A stretch of 64,000 nucleotides of DNA from Lunularia cruciata (GCA_948567375.1 OX419756.1:37240552-37304551), one strand, 5' to 3'; shown: positions 31,808 to 44,689, numbered from the stretch's first letter. Translations and numbers: made by a program. The notes: generated by a model from the letters alone, not told the origin.

Positions 31808-33212
31808 TGGGACCTGAGATACAGGCTGATACCGAGCACCACTCCAAGTAAACCCACTGCGTACTGCAGGGCTAACTCCTCTGGAATCTCCAAAGAACTC
31901 CGTCGTGACCACGTAACTGCAATAGCAAACCCGAACCACCAACTGCAACAGCAAGTCGCAACCGCAAGTACCCCACCAAGTGCCAACACCAACTAAACAC
32001 CTCCCACTAATGTAAATCTACTGAGATAACTACACTAGGGGAGAGGGCAACCTGTAACCTGCCATCATAACACGCACTCTCACAGTCTGCAGGTCATCAC
32101 TTCCTGCCTCACCGGAGAGAAACAAAGGTAGTCTGACTGGTCATCACTCCAGCCTCACCACTGAGAGCACACTAGAGCACCAACGCTCAAAGTCAAGGCA
32201 CCTCACACAAACGTGGTGCACAAACAGGAAGTAGAGAATGGAGGGGATCCAATCACAAGAAATCTAAACGAAAACCCTCCATCTCATAACACAACACGGG
32301 ACTGACTCTGCCACCATTTGGCATTTGACATAAGAGTAGTTCGTATCTGAGTCCTAAGCTACCAAGATCACCAAGAATGGGATCAAACTGCCTCTCCTAG
32401 CCAAAGCTACATGTGTATAGATAACAGTGGCACAGTCACTATGACAACAAGTGAGGGTGGACCAGTTGGCTAGGGCACCAGTCTAGGAACAAGAGATCTA
32501 GGGATCAAACCCTGTTGTGCACAATCTAGCAAGAAAGGCAGACTTTGCCAACCAATGACCAAGATCTACACTAAACTAGCTAGCCTCACGCCAGCAAGCT
32601 GGCTTGCTGGCCCTTCTAGGCCTTTGTAGCCTCTCATAGCCCACAGCCCTATGCCTCGAAGCCTCTAAATGCCAAAATTCAGCCAAATGAGGCCTTCGAA
32701 CCTCCTCCAAAATTGGCGAAACTTCTCCAAATCTGCGAAACTCCTCCAAACTAGCGAAACTCCTCCAATTCTAGCCCAAAAATCTGACATAAATCTGACG
32801 TAAAATCTGACGTAAACCCTAAAGATGGATGTCCGCCAAATCCCCCGCTAACTTTCCACTCGAGCCAAATTGACAAAATGGGTTTTTCCAAATCACATTT
32901 TCATGAGAAGAGCTTTCCAACTCCACCTTCAATTTCACTTTCTGAGCCCAACTCGCAGCAAATTGGTCCTGCCTTCACCTCCTGAGCTCAAAATCACAAC
33001 ACTGCTCGAAAATTGCTCCTTCTTTGCTCAAAATTTGGCCAGCGCTTCCGCACACCGTCCGCCTAACTGCCAAATTTGCATCAACTACACGAGCTTCTGC
33101 ACACTAGGGAAACACAGAATCTGAATCGAGCTACCACGATCCACCGAGCTTGGAGATACCACCAACACTCAACGTTCCTGCACCCGATTTCCCCCTGACT
33201 TCACTTCTCTGA
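31808..33212 (-). other. P1 5' leader, no conserved primer-binding site recognised
   Basis: About 1.4 kb between the LTR and the Gag ATG. On the - strand the bases next to the LTR read TCAGAGAAGTG. Only ATCAGAG of a Met-type primer site can be seen, and only if the last LTR base is counted. A segment near 32060-32260 (+ strand: aacctgccatcataacacgc and ggatccaatcacaagaa) resembles repeat X at 59940-60290. The leader contains many short stops and no reading frame of interest. Confidence 0.6.
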
Positions 33213-33663
33213 TGTAATCAGATTGCTTAACACTTTCAACTCAACTCAACTCAGATCAGTACTTGATCTGTCACTCTATAAATTGCCAACAACTGGGCAC
33301 TGATTACAGTCAAGCCACACCCACTCAAGCATAGAGAATCCAGGTGACGCTCGCCGGCCTCTATCCACCATAGCCAGGAACTCGAAGGCTCAACATCAGA
33401 GAAGTGAGCTCTCTGGAGCTCACTTCGAAACTATACCCCCTGGACTCGAGCTAGCCCTGAAACCCTAACGGTCCCGCTGACGGCACACTCAACGGTGCAA
33501 ACGATGCAAAGTGACGGTGGACCCCACTGTGAAGTCAGTACCCCGAACACGAAATCTAACCGTCGGAAAGTAGTCCCTGAGAAACTGCTAGAATAACTCT
33601 AACTACCATCACTGGAACTCTAGTGTCCGAGCATCTAGATGCGGAACTACAAATGGCGTGACA
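33213..33663 (-). repeat. P1 5' LTR (core B only)
   Basis: TGTAATCAGATTGC...GGCGTGACA on the + strand, 451 bp, followed by the tttg duplication. It matches 23882-24333 of the 3' LTR at about 97 per cent by eye, but lacks both flanking 105-bp A modules. Confidence 0.9.
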
Positions 33664-33667
33664 TTTG

Positions 33668-34640
33668 CCCAAGAACAAAGAGCACCAATAAAGGAAAGTT
33701 CCAATTTGGTGATAAAAATTTGGTAGGATTGGCCTTGCAAATGATGTAGCTCATTTTTCTCTAGTACCAAAAAGTCTACCTAGATTTAGTCAATTATACT
33801 TCACTTGTCCAAAGGCTACACAAAGTAAATCTACACCTAAGAAGGCAAAGGAGGATACATGGAAGGAAGAGGTAGAGAAGAGTAAGAACCTATATAAGGA
33901 AGCAAGAAAGGTTAATGCACTTGTACAAAAAATTACAAAGTAAAGAGGAAAAATACTTCACTTGTAGTAGATTCAAACCAATACAAAGAGAGCATTTGAA
34001 GGCTATATGGAGCTTTAATAGCCCTTTGGCTTGAGCATAAAAAATAAGCAAGGTAAAAAGAGCAGCTCAAGGCCTAAGACAAAGAAGGAGTAAGTATTTG
34101 AGGTGAGTTGGAGACTGCAAAGATCAAGATTGTCACCTTGGAAGTTTACATGTCTAAGTATAAGAAGGAAATGGCTACCCAACTTGAAGAGATGGCCAAA
34201 GAACTTGCAAAGGAGAACAAGGAGAGGATAGCTAATTGACCCTAAAGGAGGAGGTGAAAAAGGAAGTAGAGGCTTTGAACAACCACTTGGAGGAAGAGAA
34301 GGTAAAGATCCTCAAGCAATTGGAGGAAGCTCAAGATCAATTTAAAGTACTATTGGAAGAAGCAACTCAAGGAAAGGTAATGAAGACAGAGTTACATGAG
34401 TTGAAGTTGCAGGTCTGGAAGTTGGAAGGGAAGACATACAAAGATGACAAGATGGACCAAGTAGCCATTAGACTTTAAAAACATATGGAAAGGAAGTTCA
34501 TTGAAACTTATGATACCTATCTAGTAGAACTAGCGGGTTACAAGGAGCGGATTGAGCTCCTTTTAGGATTTATAAAGGCAAAGGTAGTTCTTCATAGTAG
34601 TACCTTAGGCCAAAAAACATTTTGTTTAAGAATTTCTTTG
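33668..34640 (+). pseudogene. N4 gene remnant, coiled-coil part
   Basis: After P1 the N4 gene resumes. 34236-34478 reads NNHLEEEKVKILKQLEEAQD and then MKTELHELKLQVWKLEGKTY. This matches the LHELKFQVQEKRKRR region of N1 and has heptad-like Leu and Glu/Lys spacing. It is non-functional, with stops at both sides. Confidence 0.62.
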
Positions 34641-35440
34641 TAGTTGTAGGATCTTTGGAATAGGAAGCAATCTGAAGACCTTCATAGTTCTAGATATTCT
34701 TTGTAGTTATAGATATTCTTCTTAGTTGTAGGACCTTTGTAGATGTAATCTTTGGAGTAGTAAGTCTAAAGAAGATAAAATTGCAAGTTGTCTTTGGGGA
34801 AGGATTGATACCTTCCTTAATATATGTAAGGCACCTAATTGACTTATAGGTGAGTAGATAGGATAAGACAAAGATAAGATTATCAATGTGTAGCAAGGAG
34901 AAGCCAAGAAGATCTTTGGAATACCTCAACCATCAGATTTCTTTGGCTTAGAGTATGAAGAGTATATAAGGCCTTGGCTTTACATACTCTCTAATGTAAA
35001 TAATCCATTAGTCCTTTGACCATGAATAAAAGGAAAGGACCCAAATCCCTTTGTCACTTTGAGCTTAAATTCCAAGTATTGGTTGTATGTCTTTGGTGAG
35101 TAGTTGTGAGGAACTTTGTAGTAAGAACCTCAGTGCTTGAGTGAGAATGACCATTTGTACTTGTGATTGGGGATTGTTGACAGTTTTGAAGGAGCAAAGC
35201 AATGCCTTGCTGGATCAAAAATGAACTATAGTGTTGAAAATACCACGGAATTGAAAAGTAAAGTGCCTTTGGAACCTTCTAGGAATTTTATAATATGATC
35301 TTTGGAGTTGAATATCTTTGTAGTGAAGCAACTCATTTGTAGTAAATTAAATTATCACCTTTAGTAAATAGTTGGAACTTCACCTTAGTGAAAGTGATTT
35401 TTAATTGTCCATTTGTTGCAGTGTGCTGTAATTAGTGAGA
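34641..35440 (+). repeat. N4 3' terminal segment, truncated
   Basis: It shares the run gcaatgccttg-ctggatc, 'gtagtgaagcaact' and 'aattagtgag' with the N1 3' segment (16540-16770), diverged and without the final TTGTCACA end. 34640-34960 has simple repeats of tttgtagttgtagg type. Confidence 0.6.
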
Positions 35441-38400
35441 ATACAGTCTTCTAGGAGTGGTTCATGCACAATGCACAAGAGGATAATAGGTAAGAAGAAA
35501 CAAACTGCAAATCATGATACTTCTCTTTAAATCTAGCCAACCCCATCCCATATCCTTGAGGAAACAAATTATTTTTTACCATTAATACCAAGTTTTGGTC
35601 TGACATTAGGTTACCACACGTTGACTTTTCATATAGATACATATATAAGAAATCTTATCTTGTATCTTTATAATTTGTTTGAAATTTTTTACTCTTTTAT
35701 GTTAGATACTTTAATAATAATAATTACTTAACTATCATATTATAAAGATAAAATTTAAATTTGATGTACATATATTTTAGCATAAATAATTATTTAATTT
35801 ATTTTATATTAATTTACAATAAAATTATGAATATTAAATTAAAAATATATTATGCTTCTATAATAAGTCATTTCTGAATATTTACAAGTTGATTATTGTG
35901 GAACAGAAAACTAAAATAATAAATGGTAGAATTATTTTTGATTAATTATATTTATATTAGCTACTTAAATTGTAGCTTTTATCTTTATAATGTAGAAATT
36001 AGAATAATGAAATACTTCTCCATTAACTTACTTGAACTTTGCAATTAACTTACCTTCTATTATTTAGCAATTGGATACCCGTTACTTATAAAATAATATA
36101 GAAATAAAATGTTTTAAATTTTACTTTAATGTTGCATTTTGCAACTTGCATACATGATACTTATATCATCCTATTAGCAACTACATTATAGAGCTTGCAA
36201 CTTGTAGTGAGATTTAGTATTCCAATTGATAACACATCACTAAATTTGGCATTATGATGGTTTGTCTCCCAATGCCAATACAATAAAGACACTAATATAA
36301 GGAAATCAATGCTTGTAAAACTTTATGAGGTTAATACTAGAAAGAACTCTCCTAATATATCTCTCATCATAGTAGGATCTACCACTTTTTTCTCTTTTGC
36401 TTATAAACTCAAGTAACAAAATTAAGTCTAGGTTGATGTTCTACACAACTTTTTCTCTTCACGTAAGGTAATATATTTTGGAAATACTCACATATATGAC
36501 ATTTTTGCAGCCTTTGTGAGATTATTGTACAAATCCCAAAGTAAGCATTCTCTACCTAGTAGCTCATTCATATATTTTTATCATAGATATGAGAGTTTAG
36601 TAAATTATGGTAGATACCTAACATCAAGAAGAAATTGAATGAATAACACAACATTGAATTCAAAAATACCTTATTAATTATATTCTTTGTAAACATATGC
36701 ATTGATAGAAGCTCATTGAAAAGCAATATTATAAGCAATATTACATGTTTGATAAAGCATGTTTCATGATAATTTTTCCTTGAATTCAATGAGTTCAATA
36801 GCAATACATAAAAATTCAAGTGGATTAATTTGATCACAACCCTTAAGAGAGAGAAGTCTTTTAGTTTAATTGTTCTCACTTTTCATTTTGCAAATATAAA
36901 GCATTCATGATAGACAATCATTGAAAGGTTTGCACTATGGAATTTCATGTATATTTCTTTTCCTACTCAAATTGATCAGACCATCTCCCATGAGGTTGTT
37001 CATTTTCACATCTTTTATCAAGTACTTTACTCTCATTCATTAAAATTCATCATTTAATCACTAGCTTTAATTAGCATCATATTATCATATTCTCTAGCAT
37101 AACTTCATTCACTTTGACCATAACAAGACCACCTCTAAAGTCTCATCTAAACAACATCAAGAAACATTTATAGATGAAACATGTGATTCAATAAAAGTTT
37201 TATAATGAAATAAATATAAGGATAAAAATTTATTTCTTTTAATTATATAACAAATATGAATGTAAGATCTACTCATAATGAATAAGAAATATATTTTATT
37301 AGTTGTGTGAGGAATTTCTTGTTAGATAATATCCCATATCTCAAAATTAGACATAATACATATATTATTTATGGTAGTTGATATTTTACATGATTTCTTT
37401 ATAGGATGAACAACTCAACCTTAAGATATATATAAATTTTTTTCATTTACTAAATTTAAAATAATATAAAATATCATAATATTAATATTAATGATTATTT
37501 TATTTTTTTTAAACTATTGTGCCTATAAATAATATAAGAAAAAGTCCTCAATAATCTATCAAAGAAAGATAAAATAAAATTTTAGATATTTTTAAATTTA
37601 AATTTCTTCATAAAATATTTAACTTGTAGAGCAGTACCTAGAACTTGCACAATAAATTTTTTATGAATCTTTTTGATGTTTTGTGTAGTTTACTTTGCAC
37701 ACTGGTATGTCTTGTCTCTCATTATCCTCATTAATTAATTCCTTATTCTTGTGCAACTCTTTGTGCATCATGTACACTACTCAGATTAGGAATAAATACA
37801 TTTAATATTCTGGTATAATCATCTTCAAATTAAAATCATCTAAATCACAATTAGTTCTCCAGACTCTAAACCCTAAATTTTTTGAATTAAACACTATGAA
37901 AAAAATCTTATATATTAAAAGTTTATACTCTTTTCATACATAAATTAGATGTGTTTTGAAAAAAAGAACCCGTAACTTTTAGAATAATAACCTAATATAT
38001 TTATCAACTAAGTATCTACTACAAAACTCAAATAGAAAAGAATTAATATTATAATAACATGATTTGAATTCATGAAACAAATAAAAATATTGAATTAATG
38101 TGAATATATAGAGAATTATAATTATAATTATAATTAAATAATTATACTTGGATTTTTTACTCATAATAAAGTACTTGTCTCCTTTCCTCTTTTGTCATTA
38201 TATATATTGGACTTCTTTGTGTAGAAATTTTTGTCTCTTTTTTCAATATGTAAAATTTAACTTAAATTTCTATAATTTTATCAGTTAAATTACTTTGAAT
38301 TGAGTTAAGAATGAAGGATTCATTAATTGTTTCTAAATAGAATTGAATAGAATATTATATAAAATATATCACGATCAAATTGCATATGTAATATATGTTA

Positions 38401-38789
38401 ATGCTTCTTAATATAAATCAAAGGACCTATTGCTAAATAAGAATCCAAGGCTAAAAATATTTATTACTATCTACTCTATTTATCCATCCTCTCCATTATC
38501 TATTTAAAACCAAGGATCTATAAGCTACATAAAGAATATGATAAGAAACTTCATAGAAGGATAGAACACTAAAGTATAGAATACTGATCATTCTTAATCA
38601 CAACATACTCTCTCCAAGAAATGAAAACATACTAAGAAGAGACATTAAGATACCTTTAAGATTTTTATGAGAACTACAATATATTATAACATCTCAATAA
38701 CTATCAAATGATAGGAATTTGATAAGAGATAGATCGTACCATTAAAAAGTAGTTGAAAGGTGGTTAGATATAAAAGGATATATCACAAT
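35441..38789. other. AT-rich stretch, no feature recognised
   Basis: About 3.3 kb of strongly AT-rich DNA with no coding region, RNA gene or identified transposon part. It includes a short run of ATAATT repeats near 38115-38135. It may be an old degraded insertion, or intergenic DNA. Confidence 0.55.
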
Positions 38790-40193
38790 GTAGTTTGGTA
38801 TGATTATGTGTTTAGCCTCTTAGGCAAAAACTAGTCCCAAAAGAGAGTGATGTCACCAAGTAGGAAAATCACAATCAAAAATATAATAAATATTCACAAT
38901 CACACATAATCAAACATTCAAATCATGATAGTGATGATTTAATCCAAAAGTGTCAATCCATTCTCAATAACAAGTTGTGGTCTTTGGCACAAAACATATG
39001 TTCTACCCTTGCACAAAGCCATATTTCTCTCCAAATAGCACTTTGTTTGAAGAGTATATCTTTGTATGATGTTCTTTGATTATTTCAACACTATAGTACT
39101 TTGAAGTCCCCTCAAGGCATTGCTTCCAAATATTCTATAAGCACCCATGATCAAACACACAAGGTATTCACCAACTCTAATGATAGAGATTCATCAATAC
39201 TTATAAAATTCAAAGAGCACTACGCAAATGATTCAGGAAGTGAAAAGGAGCTTGCCTTTTTCCCTTATTCACCTTGAATGTGAATTGAATACAAAGCACT
39301 TTGAATGCAATGCTTAAATAGTTGATAACATGCATTAGTTACAATATAAGATAACAATTACAAACAATATTGTCACAAATTAACTCCCAAAGAGTAAATT
39401 GCCTTAAGCTACCTAAGAAATAATTTTGGTTGGTTATGCTTGACTACTCTTATTAGCTATCTTCTTCTTCCCTATTTGCTATCATCTATAATCTACACAC
39501 TAACTCTTGTAGTTCTAACTTAATACTCTCCCTAATTTCTATACTTGAACTTTGTTAGTCCTTTGTTAACTGAATTTCAACCTTCTACCATAGATGTTTT
39601 GAGTTTTCTCACATCAAGTATTGCAAAATATTTGTAAGTTGAGTGGTGTCATGATTTATGAGTACATTATTTGTATTCTCATCAATGATTTCTTCTAGCT
39701 TGACACACCACCATCTTTGGCAACTCATGGTATCCAACATTTTTTGATTCCTTCTTGTTGCAATTGAAATTTTTGTAGGTTGCATCTAATGGCTAATATT
39801 GTAATTGATTGTGTAAGGACCCATTATTCTCTTTCTTTTCATTTTTTTAGTCTGACTCAAACTACCTTCAATTTGGTCTTCACAAATGCAAGCTCTTCTT
39901 CCTTCTCTGTGCATTGTTGCTAGAAACCTTGATCAAGATCTAATTTAAGTGGAAATTCTCTTTATTGCACCTCAATTGCTATTAACTTCTGCTTAAGAGA
40001 TCCTTTAGTGCAAGCATTATCTCAATTTTTCTTCTAATTTTCTCAAGTGATTACATTAGTAATACATTTTATTTCTAGATAATCTTCCTTTGCCTTTGTG
40101 AGCACTTCATCCATGAACTCCATGTCCCCTTATAGTTTAATAATACTTTCTGTTTTTTCTTCATTGTCCTTTTGAGACTCAATCAATTGTGCA

Positions 40194-40439
40194 TTAATGA
40201 ACCAAGTCTATATTAGCTTTGTAAATATATAAATTCAAATGTATCTTCTTTACCAAATGTATAGTGTCATGTATATTGCACATTTGTGTAGTGTATTGAG
40301 GAAAGATCAAGTCTATAAAATCTAAGATTTGAAGCACAACCTTCCTCATATTCTCAATTGATGATAGTCTAAAATTGGTCCGCTCCAAAATTGTATTTTC
40401 TGTCTTTGGTTGAGGCATTCTTGACACAATGTTGTTCAT
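40194..40439 (-). pseudogene. N5 coiled-coil gene fragment
   Basis: An 81-residue readable stretch with a Thr/Asn-rich start, then ENMRKVVLQILDFIDLIF. It could be part of the N-family protein by position. No domain is recognised. Confidence 0.35.
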
Positions 40440-40921
40440 TTGACAAATTTTGGATTTTCCACCTCTACATCTTATGGCATGTTTTTCTTCTACTTCTCCT
40501 ATGACAACAAAATGTTGCCAATTAGTAGTAAAATAATAAGCAAGAGGTTGTTACTATTTCGATACAATTAAAAAATAGTCAAATGCAAAGGAAAATGTCC
40601 CAATGTAGTTCTTTATTGTTTCTTGTTTAATCTATTTGGAAAGCCACCCCTAGAAGAAGGCAATGTCAACAAGAAGGCATACTACAAAAATAGTAAAGAA
40701 AAGATCACATTCACAAAGAATAAAGTCCAACTATACTTTGAAGGTGATGTTCCAATCATGTGCAAAGAGGCTACTTCACTACAAAGATACCTACTCCATA
40801 GAACATGTTCTACCTTTCCTTTAAGGAAAATCTTCTTCTATAGGTCCTTGACATCAACAACAACTCTTTATATTTGATTTTGTTCAGTACTAACAACACA
40901 AAAAGTCACCCAAGTCCCATC

Positions 40922-40926
40922 ATGGC
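40922..40926. other. N3 target-site duplication, left copy (atggc)
   Basis: Repeated exactly at 42355-42359, immediately after the right terminus of N3. Confidence 0.85.
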
Positions 40927-42354
40927 TGTGATAACCCAAGAAATATCACTTTTGTGGTAATCAATAAGTAAAGCTTGTCTCCCTCGAGATACAATTCAGA
41001 AATGGTAATACAAAGTAAATAGTAACAATATAATTCTTCTTGAGTTCTTCTGAAGGCTTTAGGTAGAAACTACACCAAAAAGAGAGTAACAAGCATGGAT
41101 TTTTAGTCTCATCACAAATTACACTCCCATAATCACAACTTCAATTCTTTCCAAAAAAATCTTGATTTTGATGATTTAGACTCTTTCAAAGAAGGCTACT
41201 TCACTATGAAACCACTTTGCCTCAGAACTATGTTCCACCTCTCCATTGAAGGTACAACTTCCTTGATCAAAAATTGCTTTGCATCAACCAAGTGTCGCAC
41301 TCCCGAATGAAAAATACTACCAACACTAGAGTTCCTCATAAATCTATCAAGGCATTTCTTTAACTGCTATCCACTTAGGATCAAACACACAATGAAATCA
41401 GAGTTACATAATTCAACATCCAACAAGCTTATTGACTTGCACTTCAAAATTCTCCAAACACTCAAAAATACACACACAAGATTGATACTCAGAATTAAGC
41501 TAAAACAAAAGCTTTGAGTTACATCACTTTTCTTTATTCAATATTCAAAATGAATATTGAATAAAAAAACACTGCAAATGCATCCATTAAATAGGCTGAG
41601 CACTTGATAGTTACTAAACAAATTCTGTTCTATCAACAAATTTACTTGCCTACAAATCCAAATCAGAAGAAAAATATTGTTCAATTCTACATCCTTTGCC
41701 TTCTTCTTACAAGTTTCCTCCACATTAGGTTCATCCACTACTACAATTTCCTCTTATATTTCTATCTTATCTTGAGTTTGAACTTCAATTAAGGTCATGG
41801 GTTTCCTTACACTATCTTCTTTCCCTACTCTAACTTCCTTAGATGATTTTGGCAAGACTCCCTTAAGTAACCTACATCCAATGTCTAACTACCTTGGGTT
41901 GGGTCACCTTTGTCCTGAGGCTAAGTCTTTAGACCCAAAGTCTCTATATCCAAAGTCACATAGACACAAAGCCTCTAGTGCATCTACTCCAAAAATTTCA
42001 AATGCTTGTTATTTCTGCTACAAACCTCCAAACTCTATGATTTTGGTGGAAAAAAAAGCCTTAAAGAAGATGCCCGCCAACAAGATATAGCATGCTTGAT
42101 TTGGACATGTTGTCATTGAGATACAACCCCCACAGTAATTCTGACTTCCAACCTTCATTCCAATGCAAAATGACCCTCCTTAGGTCAAGTCTTTCCAATC
42201 CAATCCAATTCCTTCCTCTCACACAAAGTTGACTTCCTTGAGTTGGATCAAAACACACGATTCTTCTCTACTTCCTTCCATTTGGCTTTAATTTGTCTTC
42301 AAAAGACAACTCTTCTCTCAAAAGAAACCAAAAACCAAAAATGTGGGTACCACA
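40927..42354 (-). mobile_element. N3: small N-family copy, TSD atggc
   Basis: On the - strand it begins TGTGGTACCCACATTTTTGG (42354 downward) and ends ...TTGGGTTATCACA (40927). Perfect 5-bp duplications atggc flank it. It has the 3' terminal segment (40927-41560) and a short - strand coding remnant (41600-42300). It is 1.4 kb long, an internally deleted member. Its independent target site confirms that the unlike ends of the family are real. Confidence 0.92.
41600..42300 (-). pseudogene. N3 gene remnant
   Basis: Short - strand pieces only, for example DEPNVEETCKKKAKDVELNN (41738 downward) and further acidic and basic segments. They match the ends of the N protein gene, with the centre deleted. 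No function can be assigned. Confidence 0.45.
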
Positions 42355-42411
42355 ATGGCATTGCTTCATGAGAACCACACCAAGGATCACACACAAGATC
42401 CTATGTACCAA

Positions 42412-42907
42412 TGTAACAATATGGAGTTAACTGACGAGTTAGTCTAGATTAACAAAGTAGCAAATAAGCCAAATTAATCAGGAATTATAGGAATGTTCTA
42501 GAAATATCTAGGAAGCTTCTTGATACCTTTTGAGTATCTGGTAATGTGTATGCCAAGTAGGTGACTTCTAGGAGGAAGTTTCTTGGCTAGCTTAGCTTGC
42601 TTGTCAAGTAGATGGCTTCTAGAAGGAAGCTTCTTGTGAAGTTTCCCAACTAGCTTAGCTTGCATGCCAAGTAGGCAATTTCTTGAAGGAAGCTTCTTAA
42701 GAAGCTTCTTGGTTAGCTTAGCTTGCGCTCTAAGAAGGTGGCTTTTAAGAAGTTTCTTGAGAAGCTTCCCAAGAGCCTTGTATATTCCCTATAGATACCA
42801 AAGCCCAACCTCATGCTAGGCATTTGGAGTTTCCCTCATTCAAGTGTCCTAATGTGATCTTTCACTCTGGTCTGTCATCTTTTTATTTCTTTCCTCTGTC
42901 ATTTACA
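42412..42907 (+). repeat. E0b 5' LTR
   Basis: TGTAACAATATGGAG...CATTTACA, aligned with 5651-6166. The imperfect inverted repeats of gaagcttcttgagaagctt type occur here too. Confidence 0.88.
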
Positions 42908-42908
42908 T

Positions 42909-42922
42909 TGGTATCAATAGAG
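42909..42922 (+). other. E0b primer-binding site (initiator Met tRNA type)
   Basis: TGGTATCAATAGAGG lies one base after the LTR. It matches TGGTATCAGAG apart from a two-base insertion, fitting the usual Met-tRNA primer of chromoviruses. Confidence 0.82.
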
Positions 42923-42959
42923 GAATGAGATGGATGGAATTTATGGACCACCAAATCCA

Positions 42960-44100
42960 TTTCTTCTAAACCATTGTGAATTTTGTGTCCATGTACTACC
43001 CAAAAATCATTTCATGCAATTCATTATTGCATGTCTTGGGTAAAATTTTTGAATACAATCACCTTATCCAATGAACCATTATACTTCATATTGTAACTTA
43101 CAAAAAGTGGTGGATGTATTAACTTAGATTATTGTAGGCAGTTTGATAAATTGATAGCCATGGTGGCAACAACCAAAGTTATTGCTATGTAGCAAAAAAT
43201 TGAGCACCTTACTTGATTGTTGGAAGAAAGAGATTACCAACAACAAGTGCATGTAGAGAGAACACAATTTCAAGAAGGAGAAGAGTAAATCTGACCTCCA
43301 AAGCCCAAGGTATTTGAAGGCAGGAATCTCTTGGGTGCAATGAAGAATTTTGTGTTTGATTATGAATATTATTTTGAGGCTACAAATTTTCAAGATGAAT
43401 AAAGATAGATTCTCTTGGCTTCAAACCAATTTGAAGTGGCAAAACTATGGTGGCAGTTCCAAGTGGAGCAAGCTAAATGGCAGTTTGTTATCCAATCTTG
43501 ACATGTGAAGAACTCATGAGCACAAAAATTGAGAGTTTTCAAGCTATAAATGTTGCATGAGCCTTATGAGATAGATTGGCAGAATTGAAGCAAAATGGTT
43601 TTTTGAAAAACTATATCACTCAATTCCAAAACACCATAATGCAAAATTCCAAATATACTAGAAGTTGAAGCTCTAGATTGATTCATGAAGAGCTTGAAGT
43701 CATGCACCAAATTGGAAGTGACCATGCAAGAGAAAAGGCACTTGGAGGAAGCCATATAGTTGGCTGAGCACTTTGATTCCTTGGTTGTCACAACTTGGTC
43801 TTGACTTCAACCTTCATAAAACATGAAAACACCTTATACACAAGTGGAGGAGCTTGCACCAAAGGAGATTGATGTCATCCAATAGAGACCACTTTGCACT
43901 ACAAATAGGAAGAGATTGTGAAAAAATAGTGGTTGCTTTTATTGTTACCAAATTGGATATTACATTGTTGAATGTCCACTCAAGAATAAATGACCTCAAA
44001 AAATTTCCCAAATGGAGTTTGTGGAGCACAATGATCAGGGAAATTCAAGAATCAAGAATTCTAGTATGAGATATCAAGCCACCTACTAGGAATTTGATTA
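42960..44100 (+). pseudogene. E0b gag remnant
   Basis: Broken + strand frame. Segments near 43300 (PKVFEGRN-like) and 43600-43760 align with E0a. A zinc-knuckle-like region lies about 43925-43985 (reads C-Y-C-Y-Q-I then H-C-x-x-C in pieces). Multiple stops. Gag identity follows from position and from the E0a comparison. Confidence 0.6.
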
Positions 44101-44109
44101 GTTCTTATG

Positions 44110-44500
44110 GGATTGATGGTTTAACCTATGCAAGTTTGCTTCACTTGTAAGGTATGATATTTGATCATAGTTGTAGGATTTTGGTTGATTTTGGAAGTTT
44201 AGAGAAATTACATGTCTATGGAATTAGGACAAGAATACCTAATAAAATTAGATATTCCTATCAAGCCAATATTTGGAAGTAGATTGATGATGGTAGAATG
44301 GGTTTTGCATTCCATACCTCACATCTTATTACATTCAAGATTGGGAAGGAGTATTTGGAAAGTATGAGGTTGTAGTTGCACCTCTACAATATGATATCAT
44401 TCTAGGTCTACCTTGGCTTGAACATCATAAGATTCAATTTGATTGGACTCAACAAGAAAATCAATTACAACACAAAAGTAAGAATTAAGATTAGGTTCTC
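44110..44500 (+). pseudogene. E0b aspartic protease remnant
   Basis: At 44175 ILVDFGSLEK gives the active-site strand with Asp kept and Ser changed to Phe. At 44370-44435 VVVAPLQYDIILGLPWLEHH is the conserved C-terminal strand. A stop and shifts separate them. Confidence 0.78.
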
Positions 44501-44689
44501 GAGCACCTTTGAGTAAGACACCTAAGAATACTCAGTCCCAAGATTGGAATTTTGTCAATAAGTAGCAATAGAGCAAGCTTGTGAGGAAGATATTATTATT
44601 TTGTTGTGTGGATCAAGCTGATTGTGCATGGAGAATCTGACAAGGGCCAAAAGCCTTATCAAGCAATGGTTGATTAGATAGTTCAAGAA

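Larger units (their letters stand above)
23777..33663 (-). mobile_element. P1: Ty3/gypsy element with DNA methyltransferase and PHD domains
   Basis: A 9.9-kb insertion into N4, coding on the - strand and visibly richer in GC and CG than its surroundings. From the 5' side it has LTR (33663-33213), a 1.4-kb leader, one gag-pol frame (31807-24608), a short 3' UTR, polypurine tract and 3' LTR (24438-23777). The domain order is Gag, two zinc knuckles, protease, cytosine methyltransferase, RT, RNase H, integrase, PHD finger. Eleven in-frame stops and no detected frameshift interrupt it. The two LTR cores differ at about 14 of roughly 447 positions by eye. Confidence 0.93.
19211..35440 (+). mobile_element. 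N4: old N-family copy, interrupted by a solo LTR and by P1
   Basis: It starts near TGTTGTGCATACC, which resembles the N1 start. The body codes on the + strand for fragments of the same coiled-coil protein, and the region 35080-35430 matches the N1 3' segment (gcaatgccttg, attagtgag). Removing the two insertions (20305-23065 and 23777-33663 with their duplications) leaves about 3.6 kb, close to the 3.5 kb of N1. The last roughly 200 bp and the 3' terminus are missing. Both ends are approximate. Confidence 0.7.
38790..42411 (-). mobile_element. N5: old N-family copy, carries N3
   Basis: 38790-39330 resembles the N 3' terminal segment in the same orientation as N2 and N3 (agagagtgatg, 'caaggcattgcttcc', 'gatcaaacacacaagg'). 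Beyond it, 39340-40926 is - strand decayed coding sequence with coiled-coil-like pieces, such as RKVVLQILDFIDL near 40300. The ends are not defined: no terminal bases or duplications were found, and N3 and the E0b LTR lie at its right side. Confidence 0.55.

Noticed and set aside
31804-31992. Small hydrophobic frame at the start of P1 Gag as a separate membrane protein
   Set aside because: It is in another frame overlapping the extension upstream of the Gag ATG, and nothing else supports it.
36568-36879. 103-residue frame in the AT-rich stretch
   Set aside because: Length is within chance for such composition, and the residue content simply mirrors AT-rich codons. No domain recognised.
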